From NCBI RefSeq assembly GCF_002153425.1, contig NZ_KZ119600.1, positions 124,001-188,000 on the forward strand: a DNA stretch of 64,000 nucleotides, given 5' to 3'. The notes under the pieces were generated by a model. The model saw only the letters and a list, made by a program, of their open reading frames with translations. It did no database searches and was not told where the DNA came from. The translations under genes were made by a program, and so were the position numbers. This stretch comes from Litchfieldia alkalitelluris (GTDB lineage Bacteria > Bacillota > Bacilli > Bacillales > Salisediminibacteriaceae). This document shows, in pieces, positions 15,413-23,933 of this stretch. How positions within the stretch are numbered: the stretch's first letter is position 1; every line of letters starts with the position of its first letter.

Positions 15413-15664
15413 ATTCATATAAAGCAAAGCAGTAAAATAATTAAACAAATAAGGCAAGTAGAATTAATAAAGCAATTAAAGCAAGTAGAACTAATGCGAT
15501 TAAAGGGGATTTAAAGCATTTGATCCAACAAAACGTACTTAATAAACAAAAATGTTTATTTATTTCCTTGTGAATAATTTAACTTTTCTGAATATTTTAG
15601 GCTGTTTTTGTTTGAAAATCAAATGGAAAAATGATACTTGATGATAACGGTTGATGATCTAGGC

Positions 15665-16028
15665 TTTACCGACAGATTTGAATTATTGGCGAGCAAAACT
15701 GTCAATAAGGCAAGGTGATACCGACAGATTTGCATTTTTCAGAAGCAAAACAGTCGATAAAGCGAGTTGATACCGACAGATTTGCATTTTTCAGAAGCAA
15801 AACAGTCGATAAAGCGTGATGATACCGACAGATTTGAATTATTCGCGAGCAAAACAGTCGATAAAGCGTGGTGATACCGACAGATTTGTATTTTTCAGAA
15901 GCAAAACAGTCGATAAGGCGAGTTGATACGGACAGATTTGAAATTTTCGCGAGCAAAACAGTCGATAAAGCGAGTTGATACCGACAGATTTGAAGTTTTC
16001 ACGATCAAAACTGTCAATAAGCCAAGCG
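15665..16028. repeat. 52-bp tandem array, seven copies
   Basis: Seven contiguous 52-bp units beginning GATACCGACAGATTTG, passing TTTTCAGAAGC or TATTCGCGAGC, and ending AAAACAGTCGATAAAGCG plus four bases. CGACAGATTTG and CAAAACAGTCG are imperfect inverted copies. The units are unrelated in sequence to the 8.5-kb array but equal in length. The array lies between the convergent wrbA and CNNM genes. Minus-strand open frames over it are by-products of the repeat. Confidence 0.9.
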
Positions 16029-16136
16029 AGCTTTGGACTTATGCGCAAAAACGCAGATGAGCAAATACACAGATGTGCAAACTAAATGTACAACAGCAGC
16101 CAAAAATCAAGGAGTATCCTCAGAAAAAGACACCCC

Positions 16137-17399
16137 CTAACTAAGCGTCATTTCATTATTGATGGTAACACGCACAAAATGCACGCGACGATCATCGGAC
16201 TCAGTAATTTGAAGATGAATATGTTCGTATGTTAACTCTTCATTTTTTTGTGGAATGCGTTGAAAAATATCCGATAGCCAGCCGCCGAGTGTGTGATAGG
16301 TTGTATCAGGCAATTCTATCCCAGTTAAACGAACGAAGTCATCAATAGGATAGTCGCCATTAAAAATGAAAGTCGATTCATCAATCTCCTGAAAATGTTT
16401 CTCATCATCATCGTGCTCGTCCCATATTTCACCTACTAATTCTTCAAGAATATCTTCTAATGTGATAAGACCTGAAGTTCCTCCATATTCGTCAATTACG
16501 ATTGCCATATGCCCCTTATTCTTCTGTAATTGTGGAAGTAGTGTATGGATTTTCATTGTCTCAACAACAAAAACAGGCTGTCGTAATAATTCTTGTATAC
16601 GGAAATTGTCTCCTTCCTTTATATATGCTTTTAAAAAATCACGTTCTGAGAGAATTCCAATGATATTGTCTATATCGCCATCGAAGACAGGGATACGGGA
16701 GTAGCTCTCCCTTATAAAAACTTCTTTAATAGCTTCGATAGGTACATTACTGTCTACAGCTATCATATCTGTACGTGGCTTAAAAACTTCTGCAACAATG
16801 ATATCGTTAAAGTCAAAAGAACGATGGACCAGCTCTTTTTCAACTTCATCAATAATCCCTTCTTCATTGCTTATTTTTACTAGCTCCTTTAGCTCCTCCT
16901 CGGTCACGGAAGGATTATCACTTTTTCGAATGAGAGATGAAACGAGTTTTCGTAGCTGTAAAAAAAGCCAGGTCACAGGTGTTAGTATCTTCATTAATGT
17001 AACAAGAATGAATGAATACTTAGCGGAGGTGAATTCTGCAAATTCCTTAGCAAATGACTTTGGTAGTATCTCGCCAAAAATAAGTATGATTGTTGTTACA
17101 ACAAATGTACTGATAAATACTCCTAGACTAGGACCGAATATATCCGTGGCTAGTTGTGCAGATATTGTCGCCAATGCGATGTTCACCAAATTATTTCCGA
17201 CTAGAATTGTCGAAAGTGCATTATCAAAATGGTCGAGAATGTAGAGCGATCTCTTTGCTCCTATATTCCCTTCCTCACTTAAAGTTTTCACACGTAGCCG
17301 ATTGGCACTGGAGTAGGCAGTTTCAGCTGATGAGAAAAATGCAGACATAATGGTTAGGAGGATGAGCATAATCGTTAATCCAATTGGAATTCCGGTCAT
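16137..17399 (-). CDS. CNNM/CorC family membrane protein with CBS pair
   Basis: A 420-residue member of the HlyC/CorC (CNNM, DUF21) family, linked to magnesium export in several bacteria and often mislabelled hemolysin. The N-terminal DUF21 membrane domain covers about residues 1-180 (FFSSAETAYSSANRLR is the signature of the first helix). Two CBS modules follow (RTDMIAVDSNVPIEAIKEVF and GHMAIVIDEYGGTSGLITLE), then the C-terminal CorC_HlyC domain ending with HFVRVTINNEMTLS. ATG 17399 has AAGGGTGG upstream. The transported ion is inferred from the family. Confidence 0.88.
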   Translation of the reverse strand: MTGIPIGLTIMLILLTIMSAFFSSAETAYSSANRLRVKTLSEEGNIGAKRSLYILDHFDNALSTILVGNNLVNIALATISAQLATDIFGPSLGVFISTFVVTTIILIFGEILPKSFAKEFAEFTSAKYSFILVTLMKILTPVTWLFLQLRKLVSSLIRKSDNPSVTEEELKELVKISNEEGIIDEVEKELVHRSFDFNDIIVAEVFKPRTDMIAVDSNVPIEAIKEVFIRESYSRIPVFDGDIDNIIGILSERDFLKAYIKEGDNFRIQELLRQPVFVVETMKIHTLLPQLQKNKGHMAIVIDEYGGTSGLITLEDILEELVGEIWDEHDDDEKHFQEIDESTFIFNGDYPIDDFVRLTGIELPDTTYHTLGGWLSDIFQRIPQKNEELTYEHIHLQITESDDRRVHFVRVTINNEMTLS

Positions 17400-17460
17400 T
17401 TTTCCCACCCTTTCTGATTGAGCTTTATGTATTCTTCGATTAGAACATTTTAAGTATTAG

Positions 17461-17541
17461 TCCTTTTTAGGATTATACTTCCCAAGTTTCCCGATTTGAT
17501 CATCATAAAACACTAGAAACTGGGAGGAATCCTAAGGAGAT
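17461..17541. other. Long imperfect inverted repeat in the intergenic region
   Basis: TCCTTTTTAGGATT and CTTCCCAAGTTTC pair in reverse with GAAACTGGGAGG and AATCCTAAGGAGA across a 25-base loop. There is no T run on either strand, so this is not a simple terminator. It sits in the 286-base gap before the small hydrophilic gene. Confidence 0.4.
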
Positions 17542-17685
17542 CTAAGAGAACAATATAAGTACTGTTACTGTTAATTGGAAGTTTTGAAAGGTGAAATAGA
17601 AGTTAAATTCAACATTTGTTATATGTAAAAAGGTATGTCCTTATACAAAGAGTAGATTAATCAAAATAACGATTGGAGCTGAGTA

Positions 17686-17925
17686 ATGATGAGGAAAAAA
17701 GACGCAAAAGAAACAGGTAATTATGCTGCTGATAAGGTCACATTAACAGACACGCCAACGGAAGCTGAATATACAATCCGTACTGATACAAGCTCTAGGG
17801 ATCCGTTAAACACAAATCAATACTATCCTGGCGATTCAGTTAATGAGCATAAAAACTTAGAGGAAGCTAATCGTGATATAGCTAGGGAAGAGATCAGGCA
17901 GCAAAATGAAAATAATTCGTTGTAA
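17686..17925 (+). CDS. 79-residue hydrophilic protein, unknown
   Basis: A short, charged, Asn/Glu/Thr-rich protein with no hydrophobic segment, containing DTPTEAEYTIRTDTSS and ending EEIRQQNENNSL. It starts at tandem ATGs (17686, 17689) after TTGGAG. The composition resembles small spore-associated proteins of bacilli and the next two genes are spore-related, but no family is recognised and the spore link is only contextual. Confidence 0.6.
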   Translation: MMRKKDAKETGNYAADKVTLTDTPTEAEYTIRTDTSSRDPLNTNQYYPGDSVNEHKNLEEANRDIAREEIRQQNENNSL

Positions 17926-18076
17926 TTGACAGTATTCAAAAAAATAGAGTTGTTTTTTAATAATTGGTACTACTCGAAACGCTCATGAAAAACCAATTCA
18001 ACCAAACATCTGTAAATTATTGGAACGTAAACAATCTCTAGATGAATAGGCTATGTTATGTGTGCTTTAAAAATAA

Positions 18077-18112
18077 GGTCCTGTTAAATCAACATCAATG
18101 TTTAACAGGGCT
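18077..18112 (+). repeat. Hairpin related to the dispersed repeat
   Basis: CCTGTTAAA and TTTAACAGGG pair around ATCAACATCAATG. The loop and right arm match the end of the dispersed repeat (AATCAACATC, then GTTTAACAGAGCC at 37245). It lies just before the CotF-like gene and could attenuate transcription. Confidence 0.5.
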
Positions 18113-18138
18113 AAATATTCACAAGGAGAGGTTAAAGT

Positions 18139-18654
18139 ATGGAGAAAAAACACTTAGCATGGCATGAAACCCTAGAGATTCACGAATTAGTTGCATTTCA
18201 GGCAAATGGACTTATGAAGCTAAAAAAGTCTTTGCCAGATGTGAAAAATGAAGAACTAAAGAAAATTTTCCAAAAAGCTATATCAGAAATAAGCAATAAT
18301 TTAAATGAATTACTGTTATTTTATCCGAATATGCCTCGGGATGTAGAGGAGCCACCACAAATGCCTCGGGATGAAGAGGAGCCACAAGAAAGAGATGACA
18401 TGACAGCTTTTTTTGCAGGTGATTTATTAGGTCTTGCAAAAGCAACAGTCCGCAATTATAGTATCGCAATAACAGAAACAGCGACACCACAGGTACGCAA
18501 GACATTAAAAAAACAGCTTACTAAGTCCATCGATCTTCATGCTGAGATGTATGAATTTATGGAAAAACAAGGCCTCTATCCAGCATATAATTTAAAGGAA
18601 TTATTAGATGGTGATGTAAAAACAGCAAGAAAAGCAATGTCAATGAAGTCTTAA
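18139..18654 (+). CDS. CotF-like spore coat protein
   Basis: A 171-residue protein of the coat F family, a four-helix ferritin-like fold of the spore coat. Recognisable parts are LAWHETLEIHELVAFQANGLMKLKK at the N-terminus (motif split as LAWHETLEIHELVAF and QANGLMKLKK) and the C-terminal MYEFMEKQGLYPAYNLKELL. Between the helix pairs is a linker holding a 10-residue duplication, MPRDVEEPPQ then MPRDEEEPQE, encoded by direct 30-bp repeats at 18331-18390. AAGGAGAGG precedes the ATG and a terminator follows. Confidence 0.8.
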   Translation: MEKKHLAWHETLEIHELVAFQANGLMKLKKSLPDVKNEELKKIFQKAISEISNNLNELLLFYPNMPRDVEEPPQMPRDEEEPQERDDMTAFFAGDLLGLAKATVRNYSIAITETATPQVRKTLKKQLTKSIDLHAEMYEFMEKQGLYPAYNLKELLDGDVKTARKAMSMKS

Positions 18655-18676
18655 ATAAGAATCATCATTTATTTCC

Positions 18677-18711
18677 CTTCAGTAAACAAAAGCTGAAGGT
18701 TTTTCTTTTAT
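18677..18711 (+). terminator. Intrinsic terminator
   Basis: CCTTCAG and CTGAAGG pair around a ten-base loop, followed by TTTTTCTTTT. Confidence 0.75.
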
Positions 18712-18808
18712 AGCCTAATTATGACATAGAGATTCCAAAATCTTTGTAGAGAGTTGTGGTTGTTAGGAAGCATACTACAAGAGAAGGCAAAGATTTGGAG
18801 GTGATCTG

Positions 18809-19525
18809 TTGCTTACAAAAGAACAGTTAACAGAGCTAAAATCATCACTTAAAGGAATGAAACATGAACTTGAAGAACGTCTGAGTGGTCAACATTATGG
18901 ACTCGACTTTGAGCTAATAAAAGAATCAGTTGGAGAATTGTCTAATTACGATAATCACCCTGGTGACCATGGAACTGAATTATACGAACGAGAGAAAGAT
19001 ATAGCTTTAAATGAGCATTCTGAGCATTATCTCGATCAAATAAATGCAGCATTACAAGCAATAGATAAAGAAGAATATGGTGTTTGTGAAAAGTGTGGAG
19101 AACCTATTCCTTATGAAAGGCTAGAGGCTGTACCGACAACAAGAAGGTGTATTGAACACTCAGAAGAAAATATCGTTACAAATCAGCGACCTGTGGAAGA
19201 AGACGTGTTAAAGCCGGCGTTTGGAAAATTTGAGTACGATGAAAGTAATGAAAATCAAACCTTTTTCGATTCTGAAGATGCATGGCAAGCAGTAAGCGTG
19301 TATGGATCATCTGAATCACCATCAGACTTTAGCGATACGGAAAAAGACTATAACAGTATGTTTGTTGAATCAGAGGAAAACGTTGGTATAGTAGAAGACG
19401 TTGAAGGGATTATAACAGCCGATATTTCAGGTAACTTTTCTGGAGTTAGTGTTGATCACAGAAAATATGAGAATTATCTAGACGAAAATGATGCTGATTC
19501 CATTTTTGATAATAATGAGCAATAA
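18809..19525 (+). CDS. yteA: YteA family TraR/DksA-type zinc-finger protein
   Basis: A 238-residue sporulation-associated protein like Bacillus subtilis YteA. A coiled-coil N-terminus (about 1-85) precedes a DksA/TraR-type zinc finger, CEKCGEPIPYERLEAVP with the second pair RRCIEH, so one zinc ligand is His instead of Cys, as I recall for YteA itself. The acidic C-terminal half (about 120-238) is the yteA-specific extension. It begins with TTG at 18809, preceded by GGAGGTGATC, an extended match to the 16S rRNA end. Binding of RNA polymerase is inferred from DksA. Confidence 0.85.
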   Translation: MLTKEQLTELKSSLKGMKHELEERLSGQHYGLDFELIKESVGELSNYDNHPGDHGTELYEREKDIALNEHSEHYLDQINAALQAIDKEEYGVCEKCGEPIPYERLEAVPTTRRCIEHSEENIVTNQRPVEEDVLKPAFGKFEYDESNENQTFFDSEDAWQAVSVYGSSESPSDFSDTEKDYNSMFVESEENVGIVEDVEGIITADISGNFSGVSVDHRKYENYLDENDADSIFDNNEQ

Positions 19526-19535
19526 ATGACTAAGT

Positions 19536-19562
19536 ACCACCTCATATAACCGATGGGGTGGT
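19536..19562 (+). terminator. Terminator-like hairpin after yteA
   Basis: ACCACCTCAT and GATGGGGTGGT pair with one bulge; the downstream T tract is short. A second, better hairpin lies about 60 bases further on. Confidence 0.55.
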
Positions 19563-19623
19563 CTTATATAGTGTAATCGAACGAAACAGGGGTTTACTAG
19601 GGTAAAAATATTATTATATCAAC

Positions 19624-19666
19624 AACCACCCTCCAAACATCAAACATCTTGAGGGTGGTTTATTTA
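19624..19666 (+). terminator. Intrinsic terminator before the ars operon
   Basis: AACCACCCTC and GAGGGTGGTT form a perfect 10-bp stem followed by TATTTAATTT. Confidence 0.75.
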
Positions 19667-19692
19667 ATTTAATTAAATTTACAAATTCTTAA

Positions 19693-19732
19693 TATATAAG
19701 TCATTGCTTATATAAGTGTTTGCTTATATAAT
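19693..19732 (+). promoter_or_regulatory. ars promoter with two overlapping ArsR palindromes
   Basis: TATATAAG-N6-CTTATATA occurs twice, at 19693-19714 and 19709-19730, so that the centres are 16 bp apart and the middle half-sites merge. The promoter TTGCTT (19704-19709), 17 bases, TATAAT (19727-19732) lies inside this block. An ArsR dimer on either palindrome would exclude RNA polymerase. Confidence 0.8.
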
Positions 19733-19759
19733 GGGGTTGCAAGTAAAAGGAGGGGTATC

Positions 19760-20107
19760 ATGACGATAGGAAATAAGCTTGATATTGACCAAGGTGCAAA
19801 AATTGTCAAGATTCTTGGGGATAAAACGAGACTGAATATTGTATCTTTGTTGATGCATGATGAGTGTTGTGTTTGTGAGCTTGTAGAATTATTGGAAATG
19901 AGTCAACCGTCCATTAGTCAACATGTCGCAAAGCTTAAAACTGCTGGAATTGTTAAGGAACGTCGACAAGGACAATGGATTTTCTATCGTGTAGACCCTG
20001 ATTCTGAAGCATTTCCCCTCGTCGAAAGTATTGTGCAACACTTTCCGAACCAAAAGGATCGAATTCGAGAGCTAGAGGTTAAGGGTCTAAGAGTGTGCTG
20101 TGACTGA
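19760..20107 (+). CDS. arsR: ArsR family arsenic-responsive repressor
   Basis: A 115-residue winged-helix repressor (SmtB/ArsR family). The metalloid-sensing cysteines are in DECCVCELVELL near residues 34-43, matching the CVC motif of classical ArsR. The DNA-reading helix is MSQPSISQHVAKLK. A CC pair lies at the C-terminus (RVCCD). AAGGAGG precedes the ATG. It opens an operon with acr3, arsC, arsD and arsA, and the upstream palindromes are its probable operator; arsenite or antimonite binding would release it. Confidence 0.93.
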   Translation: MTIGNKLDIDQGAKIVKILGDKTRLNIVSLLMHDECCVCELVELLEMSQPSISQHVAKLKTAGIVKERRQGQWIFYRVDPDSEAFPLVESIVQHFPNQKDRIRELEVKGLRVCCD

Positions 20108-20165
20108 CATATGTAAAATTAAGCTAATTTTTTTCTAAATAGTAATGGTTGGAGGAATGTCGAAC

Positions 20166-21242
20166 ATGAGTAATAATGAAGCCCAGGATAAGGGCCAAGG
20201 CCTCAGTTTTTTTGAACGATACTTAACACTTTGGGTCGCACTTTGTATTATTATTGGGATTGCTGTGGGTCATTTTATTCCTGCAGTACCTAATGCGTTG
20301 GAACAATTCGAATACGCAAGTGTATCGATTCCAGTTGCCATTTTAATTTGGTTAATGATTTATCCGATGATGGCAAAGATTGATTTTACTAGTATCGTAA
20401 ATGCTGGGAAAAAACCAAAGGGACTTGTGATAACACTTGTTGTTAACTGGCTCATCAAGCCATTTACAATGTTTTTCTTTGCATGGTTGTTCTTCAGGTT
20501 TATTTTCACGCCGTTTATTCCAGAAACTCTAGCTACGGAATATATAGCCGGGGCAGTTTTATTAGGAGCGGCACCTTGTACAGCCATGGTGTTTGTGTGG
20601 AGCTATTTGACGAAGGGTGATGCAGGTTATACCCTTGTTCAAGTTTCCGTTAATGATCTCATTTTAATTTTTGCATATGGACCGATTGTTGCACTACTTC
20701 TCAGAGTTAATAACGTGATTGTACCATTGGATACTGTATTTTTATCCGTCCTATTATTCATTATCATTCCATTAGCAGCAGGTTATATATCCCGTGTCTT
20801 AATAGTAAAAAGAAAAGGGATGGATTGGTTTGAGAACGTTTATCTGAAAAAAGCAGGGAACTTTACGATTATTGGGTTATTACTTACATTGATTATTATT
20901 TTCTCCTTCCAAGGTGAAGTAATTTTAAACAATCCGCTCCACATTGGATTGATTGCTATACCATTGATCATTCAAACCCTCTTCATTTTTGCCATCGCAT
21001 ATTATTGGGCGAAGTGGTGGAGAATTCAGCATAGTGTAGCAGCGCCAGCAGCAATGATTGGAACTAGTAACTTTTTTGAATTAGCAGTTGCCGTGGCCAT
21101 CGCCCTATTTGGTTTAAACCATGGTGCAGCCCTTGTTACTGTTGTCGGTGTGTTAGTGGAAGTACCGCTTATGCTGTACTTAGTAAAAATCGCAAATCGC
21201 ACGAGGCACTGGTTCCCAGAAAGCAGTCTAATCAAAAATTAA
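20166..21242 (+). CDS. acr3: Acr3 family arsenite efflux transporter
   Basis: Arsenite exporter of the Acr3 group (bile acid/arsenite superfamily), 358 residues with ten predicted helices. The Acr3 marks are GAAPCTAMVFVWSYLTKGD near residue 135, which holds the essential Cys, and EVPLMLYLVKIA at the end of the last helix. I take ATG 20166, ten bases after GGAGG; two upstream ATGs are too close to or before it. It acts in the cytoplasmic membrane and may be coupled to the ArsA ATPase encoded downstream, as the operon also carries arsD. Confidence 0.92.
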   Translation: MSNNEAQDKGQGLSFFERYLTLWVALCIIIGIAVGHFIPAVPNALEQFEYASVSIPVAILIWLMIYPMMAKIDFTSIVNAGKKPKGLVITLVVNWLIKPFTMFFFAWLFFRFIFTPFIPETLATEYIAGAVLLGAAPCTAMVFVWSYLTKGDAGYTLVQVSVNDLILIFAYGPIVALLLRVNNVIVPLDTVFLSVLLFIIIPLAAGYISRVLIVKRKGMDWFENVYLKKAGNFTIIGLLLTLIIIFSFQGEVILNNPLHIGLIAIPLIIQTLFIFAIAYYWAKWWRIQHSVAAPAAMIGTSNFFELAVAVAIALFGLNHGAALVTVVGVLVEVPLMLYLVKIANRTRHWFPESSLIKN

Positions 21243-21263
21243 ATCATAAAGGAGAATACAATA

Positions 21264-21683
21264 ATGTCAAAACAAATCATTTACTTTTTATGTACAGGAA
21301 ATTCTTGCAGAAGCCAAATGGCAGAAGCTTGGGGTAAAAAATATTTAGGAGATCAATACGATGTGTATTCAGCAGGAATCGAAGCCCACGGCGTAAACCC
21401 TAAGGCAGTAAAAGCGATGAACGAAGTGGATATTGATATTACGGACCAAACATCAGATACGATTGATCAAGATTTATTGAAAAAAGCAGATTTAGTTGTC
21501 ACCCTTTGTGGTCATGCAAATGATGTCTGCCCAGCAACACCACCAAATAAGGAACGCGTCCATTGGGGCTTTGATGACCCAGCAAAAACGGAAGGAACAG
21601 AAGAAGAAAAATGGGCTGTCTTCCAGCGTGTGCGTGATGAAATTGGAGAACGCATTAAAACTTTTGCAGAAACAGGAAAGTAA
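21264..21683 (+). CDS. arsC: Thioredoxin-coupled arsenate reductase
   Basis: Reduces arsenate to arsenite for export. At 139 residues it matches the low-molecular-weight phosphatase-like ArsC of Bacillus and Staphylococcus. The P-loop with the first catalytic Cys is [16 protein letters not shown] (Cys 10 and 15), and the other two redox cysteines are in [16 protein letters not shown] (about 82 and 89). AAAGGAG lies nine bases before the ATG. It follows acr3 by 21 bases. A hairpin after it may reduce expression of the rest of the operon. Confidence 0.95.
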   Translation: MSKQIIYFLCTGNSCRSQMAEAWGKKYLGDQYDVYSAGIEAHGVNPKAVKAMNEVDIDITDQTSDTIDQDLLKKADLVVTLCGHANDVCPATPPNKERVHWGFDDPAKTEGTEEEKWAVFQRVRDEIGERIKTFAETGK

Positions 21684-21703
21684 ACATTAACTTGCTAAGA
21701 GGA

Positions 21704-21727
21704 GCCGAAAGCCTATTTCGGCTTTTC
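21704..21727 (+). terminator. Weak hairpin between arsC and arsD
   Basis: GCCGAAA and TTTCGGC pair around a five-base loop followed by TTTTCC. It could be a partial terminator, lowering arsDA relative to arsC. Confidence 0.55.
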
Positions 21728-21755
21728 CTATATGTTTTTAAAAGGAGGCCTTTCT

Positions 21756-22112
21756 ATGGCGAGAATTCGTATTTATGATCCAGCGTTATGCTGTCCAACG
21801 GGTGTTTGTGGTCCTAGTGTTGATCCAGAGTTAACTAGAATAGCTACAGCTATCTTTTTGCTAGAGAAAAAAGGTGTTGATGTTAAACGATTTAATCTTT
21901 CCAGTGAGCCACAGGAATTTGTGGAAGAGTTAAAGGTGCAGAAGCTATTAGAGGAAAAGGGAACTGATGCACTGCCTGTAGTGATAGTAAATGGTGAAGT
22001 CGAAAAAATAGGGGAGTATCCGTCAAATGATGAGTTAGCTTCCTGGACAGGTTTAAGCAAAGGGGAGCTTTCGAAAAAAGATAAGTCGAAAAATAATATT
22101 ACCCTTTTGTAG
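21756..22112 (+). CDS. arsD: ArsD arsenic metallochaperone
   Basis: A 118-residue ArsD, which carries arsenite to ArsA and raises its affinity. The metalloid site is the N-terminal DPALCCPTGVCGPS with Cys 12, 13 and 18, the arrangement of E. coli ArsD. The fold is thioredoxin-like (DALPVVIVNGEVEKIGEYPS). The additional C-terminal cysteine pairs of E. coli ArsD are absent, as in many homologues. AAAAGGAGG precedes the ATG. It lies 18 bases before arsA. Confidence 0.93.
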   Translation: MARIRIYDPALCCPTGVCGPSVDPELTRIATAIFLLEKKGVDVKRFNLSSEPQEFVEELKVQKLLEEKGTDALPVVIVNGEVEKIGEYPSNDELASWTGLSKGELSKKDKSKNNITLL

Positions 22113-22130
22113 AGGGAAGGGATGATAAAA

Positions 22131-23933
22131 ATGTACCCAACATTTTCAATAGACTCTATGGAATTAACGCCATATCTATTTTTTTCCGGTAAGGGAGGGG
22201 TTGGAAAAACGTCCACTGCCAGCGCAACGGCAGTAGGATTAGCTGATCTTGGGAAAAAGGTGCTGATCGTCAGTACAGATCCTGCATCTAATTTACAGGA
22301 TGTATTCCGTATGGACATTCCACCTACGATCACACCAGTTCCGACTGTACCTGGTCTAGATGCCGTGAACTTAGACCCTGAAGCGGCTGCAGCGGCATAC
22401 AGGGAGAAGTTGGTGGGGCCATACCGAGATAAGCTCCCACAACCTGTAGTGGCACAGATGGAAGAACAGCTTTCTGGAGCTTGTACAGTGGAAATAGCAG
22501 CCTTCGATGAGTTTGCCAATTTACTAACTAAGGAAAAGGTAACGCAAGGGTATGATCATATTATTTTTGACACGGCACCGACAGGACATACATTACGGTT
22601 ACTCCAGCTCCCATCTGCCTGGACTAATTTCCTTGAAGACAATACTCATGGTGCCTCCTGCTTAGGCCCTTTATCTGGACTAGCGGAGAAAAAAACGTTG
22701 TATGAAGCAACTGTTGAAGCCCTTTCAAATAAGGACCGAACAACCCTTATGCTGGTTACGCGGCCTGATCAAGGTGCTCTAGCAGAAGGGGAGCGGGCAG
22801 CGAGGGAGTTGTCTGATATTGGAATAAAAAATCAAGTTGTCATTATGAACGGAATTTTCGAAGTGAATAGTGCAGTTGATGATGACATTGCAGATTCCAT
22901 CTATACTAAACAGCAACAAGTCCTTAAGGATATGAGTGAGTACATGCGAAGTCAAGCAATTTACCAGCTTCCATATGTGCCTTTCCCTTTAACGGGTATT
23001 GACTCCTTGAGAAAGTTCTTCACTTGGAGGTCTGAGGGTCTAGGTCCAGATTATGCCGAGGATATCAGCTTCTTACCTCAAGTTTTACCTGGACTCCAGG
23101 CTATCAAGGAAGACTTAATGGAAAAATCACAGGGAGTCATCATGACGCTTGGAAAGGGTGGTGTTGGGAAAACGACAGTCGCAACTGCTTTGGCATTAAG
23201 TTTAGCAAAAGCAGGTAAAAAGGTTCATCTTACAACCACGGACCCAGCTGCTCATATTGATCAAGTATTAAAGGACGAGCATATATCAGAATTTTTAACT
23301 GTAAGCCGTATTGATCCTACAAGGGAAACAGCAGCGTACCGTGAAGAAGTCCTATCTACATCAGAGAAGGAATTAGATGAGGAAGCCATGGCATTCTTAG
23401 AAGAGGATTTAAATTCTCCATGTACTGAGGAGATCGCCATATTTAGAGCTTTTGCGGAGGTTGTTGATCAGGCTAATGATCAATTTGTCATCATTGATAC
23501 GGCGCCGACAGGACACACCCTTCTTCTTCTTGATGCATCACAATCTTTTTCCAAGGAAGTGGAGCGATCTTCAGGTGAAGTACCAGATTCGGTGAAAAAA
23601 TTATTACCGAGGCTTCGAAATCCGGAGGAAACAAATGTTATTATTGTTACCCTACCAGAGGCGACGCCAGTACTGGAAGCTTCTCGGCTGCAAACAGACC
23701 TGCAACGGGCAGAGATGTCACCAAGCTGGTGGGTAATCAATCAAAGTTTTGCTGCTACAAAAACTACACATCCAGTACTAAGGGCAAGAGCAATAGAAGA
23801 AAGAATATGGATCAAGCAAATAGTGGATGTAGAAGCTGAAGAGGCAGTGCTTATTCCATACATGAAAGAGGAACTCATAGGCTCAGAAAAACTGCTAAAA
23901 CTAGTAATGGAGGGGGATAATAATGCAAATTAG
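22131..23933 (+). CDS. arsA: ArsA arsenite-stimulated ATPase
   Basis: Cytoplasmic ATPase of 600 residues that drives arsenite export through the membrane transporter. It has the duplicated structure of ArsA: P-loops GKGGVGKTSTA near residue 18 and GKGGVGKTTVA near 340, each with its signal-transduction DTAPTGHTLRLL or DTAPTGHTLLLL. Cysteines for the arsenite site are visible in GACTVEIAAF, GASCLGPLSG and SPCTEEIAIF. ATG 22131 lies ten bases after AAGG. Its stop overlaps the start of the HesB-like gene by 11 bases, implying translational coupling. Confidence 0.95.
   Translation: MYPTFSIDSMELTPYLFFSGKGGVGKTSTASATAVGLADLGKKVLIVSTDPASNLQDVFRMDIPPTITPVPTVPGLDAVNLDPEAAAAAYREKLVGPYRDKLPQPVVAQMEEQLSGACTVEIAAFDEFANLLTKEKVTQGYDHIIFDTAPTGHTLRLLQLPSAWTNFLEDNTHGASCLGPLSGLAEKKTLYEATVEALSNKDRTTLMLVTRPDQGALAEGERAARELSDIGIKNQVVIMNGIFEVNSAVDDDIADSIYTKQQQVLKDMSEYMRSQAIYQLPYVPFPLTGIDSLRKFFTWRSEGLGPDYAEDISFLPQVLPGLQAIKEDLMEKSQGVIMTLGKGGVGKTTVATALALSLAKAGKKVHLTTTDPAAHIDQVLKDEHISEFLTVSRIDPTRETAAYREEVLSTSEKELDEEAMAFLEEDLNSPCTEEIAIFRAFAEVVDQANDQFVIIDTAPTGHTLLLLDASQSFSKEVERSSGEVPDSVKKLLPRLRNPEETNVIIVTLPEATPVLEASRLQTDLQRAEMSPSWWVINQSFAATKTTHPVLRARAIEERIWIKQIVDVEAEEAVLIPYMKEELIGSEKLLKLVMEGDNNAN

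Noticed and set aside
15441-15527. Minus-strand frame encoding a run of Leu, Ile and Ala like small spore membrane proteins
   Set aside because: The hydrophobic stretch is attractive, but there is no ATG, GTG or TTG start in frame upstream with a ribosome site.
15702-16048. Minus-strand open frames with repeated FCSRKFQIC-like residues
   Set aside because: They are readings of the 52-bp tandem array, without ribosome sites; the frame changes with each unit.
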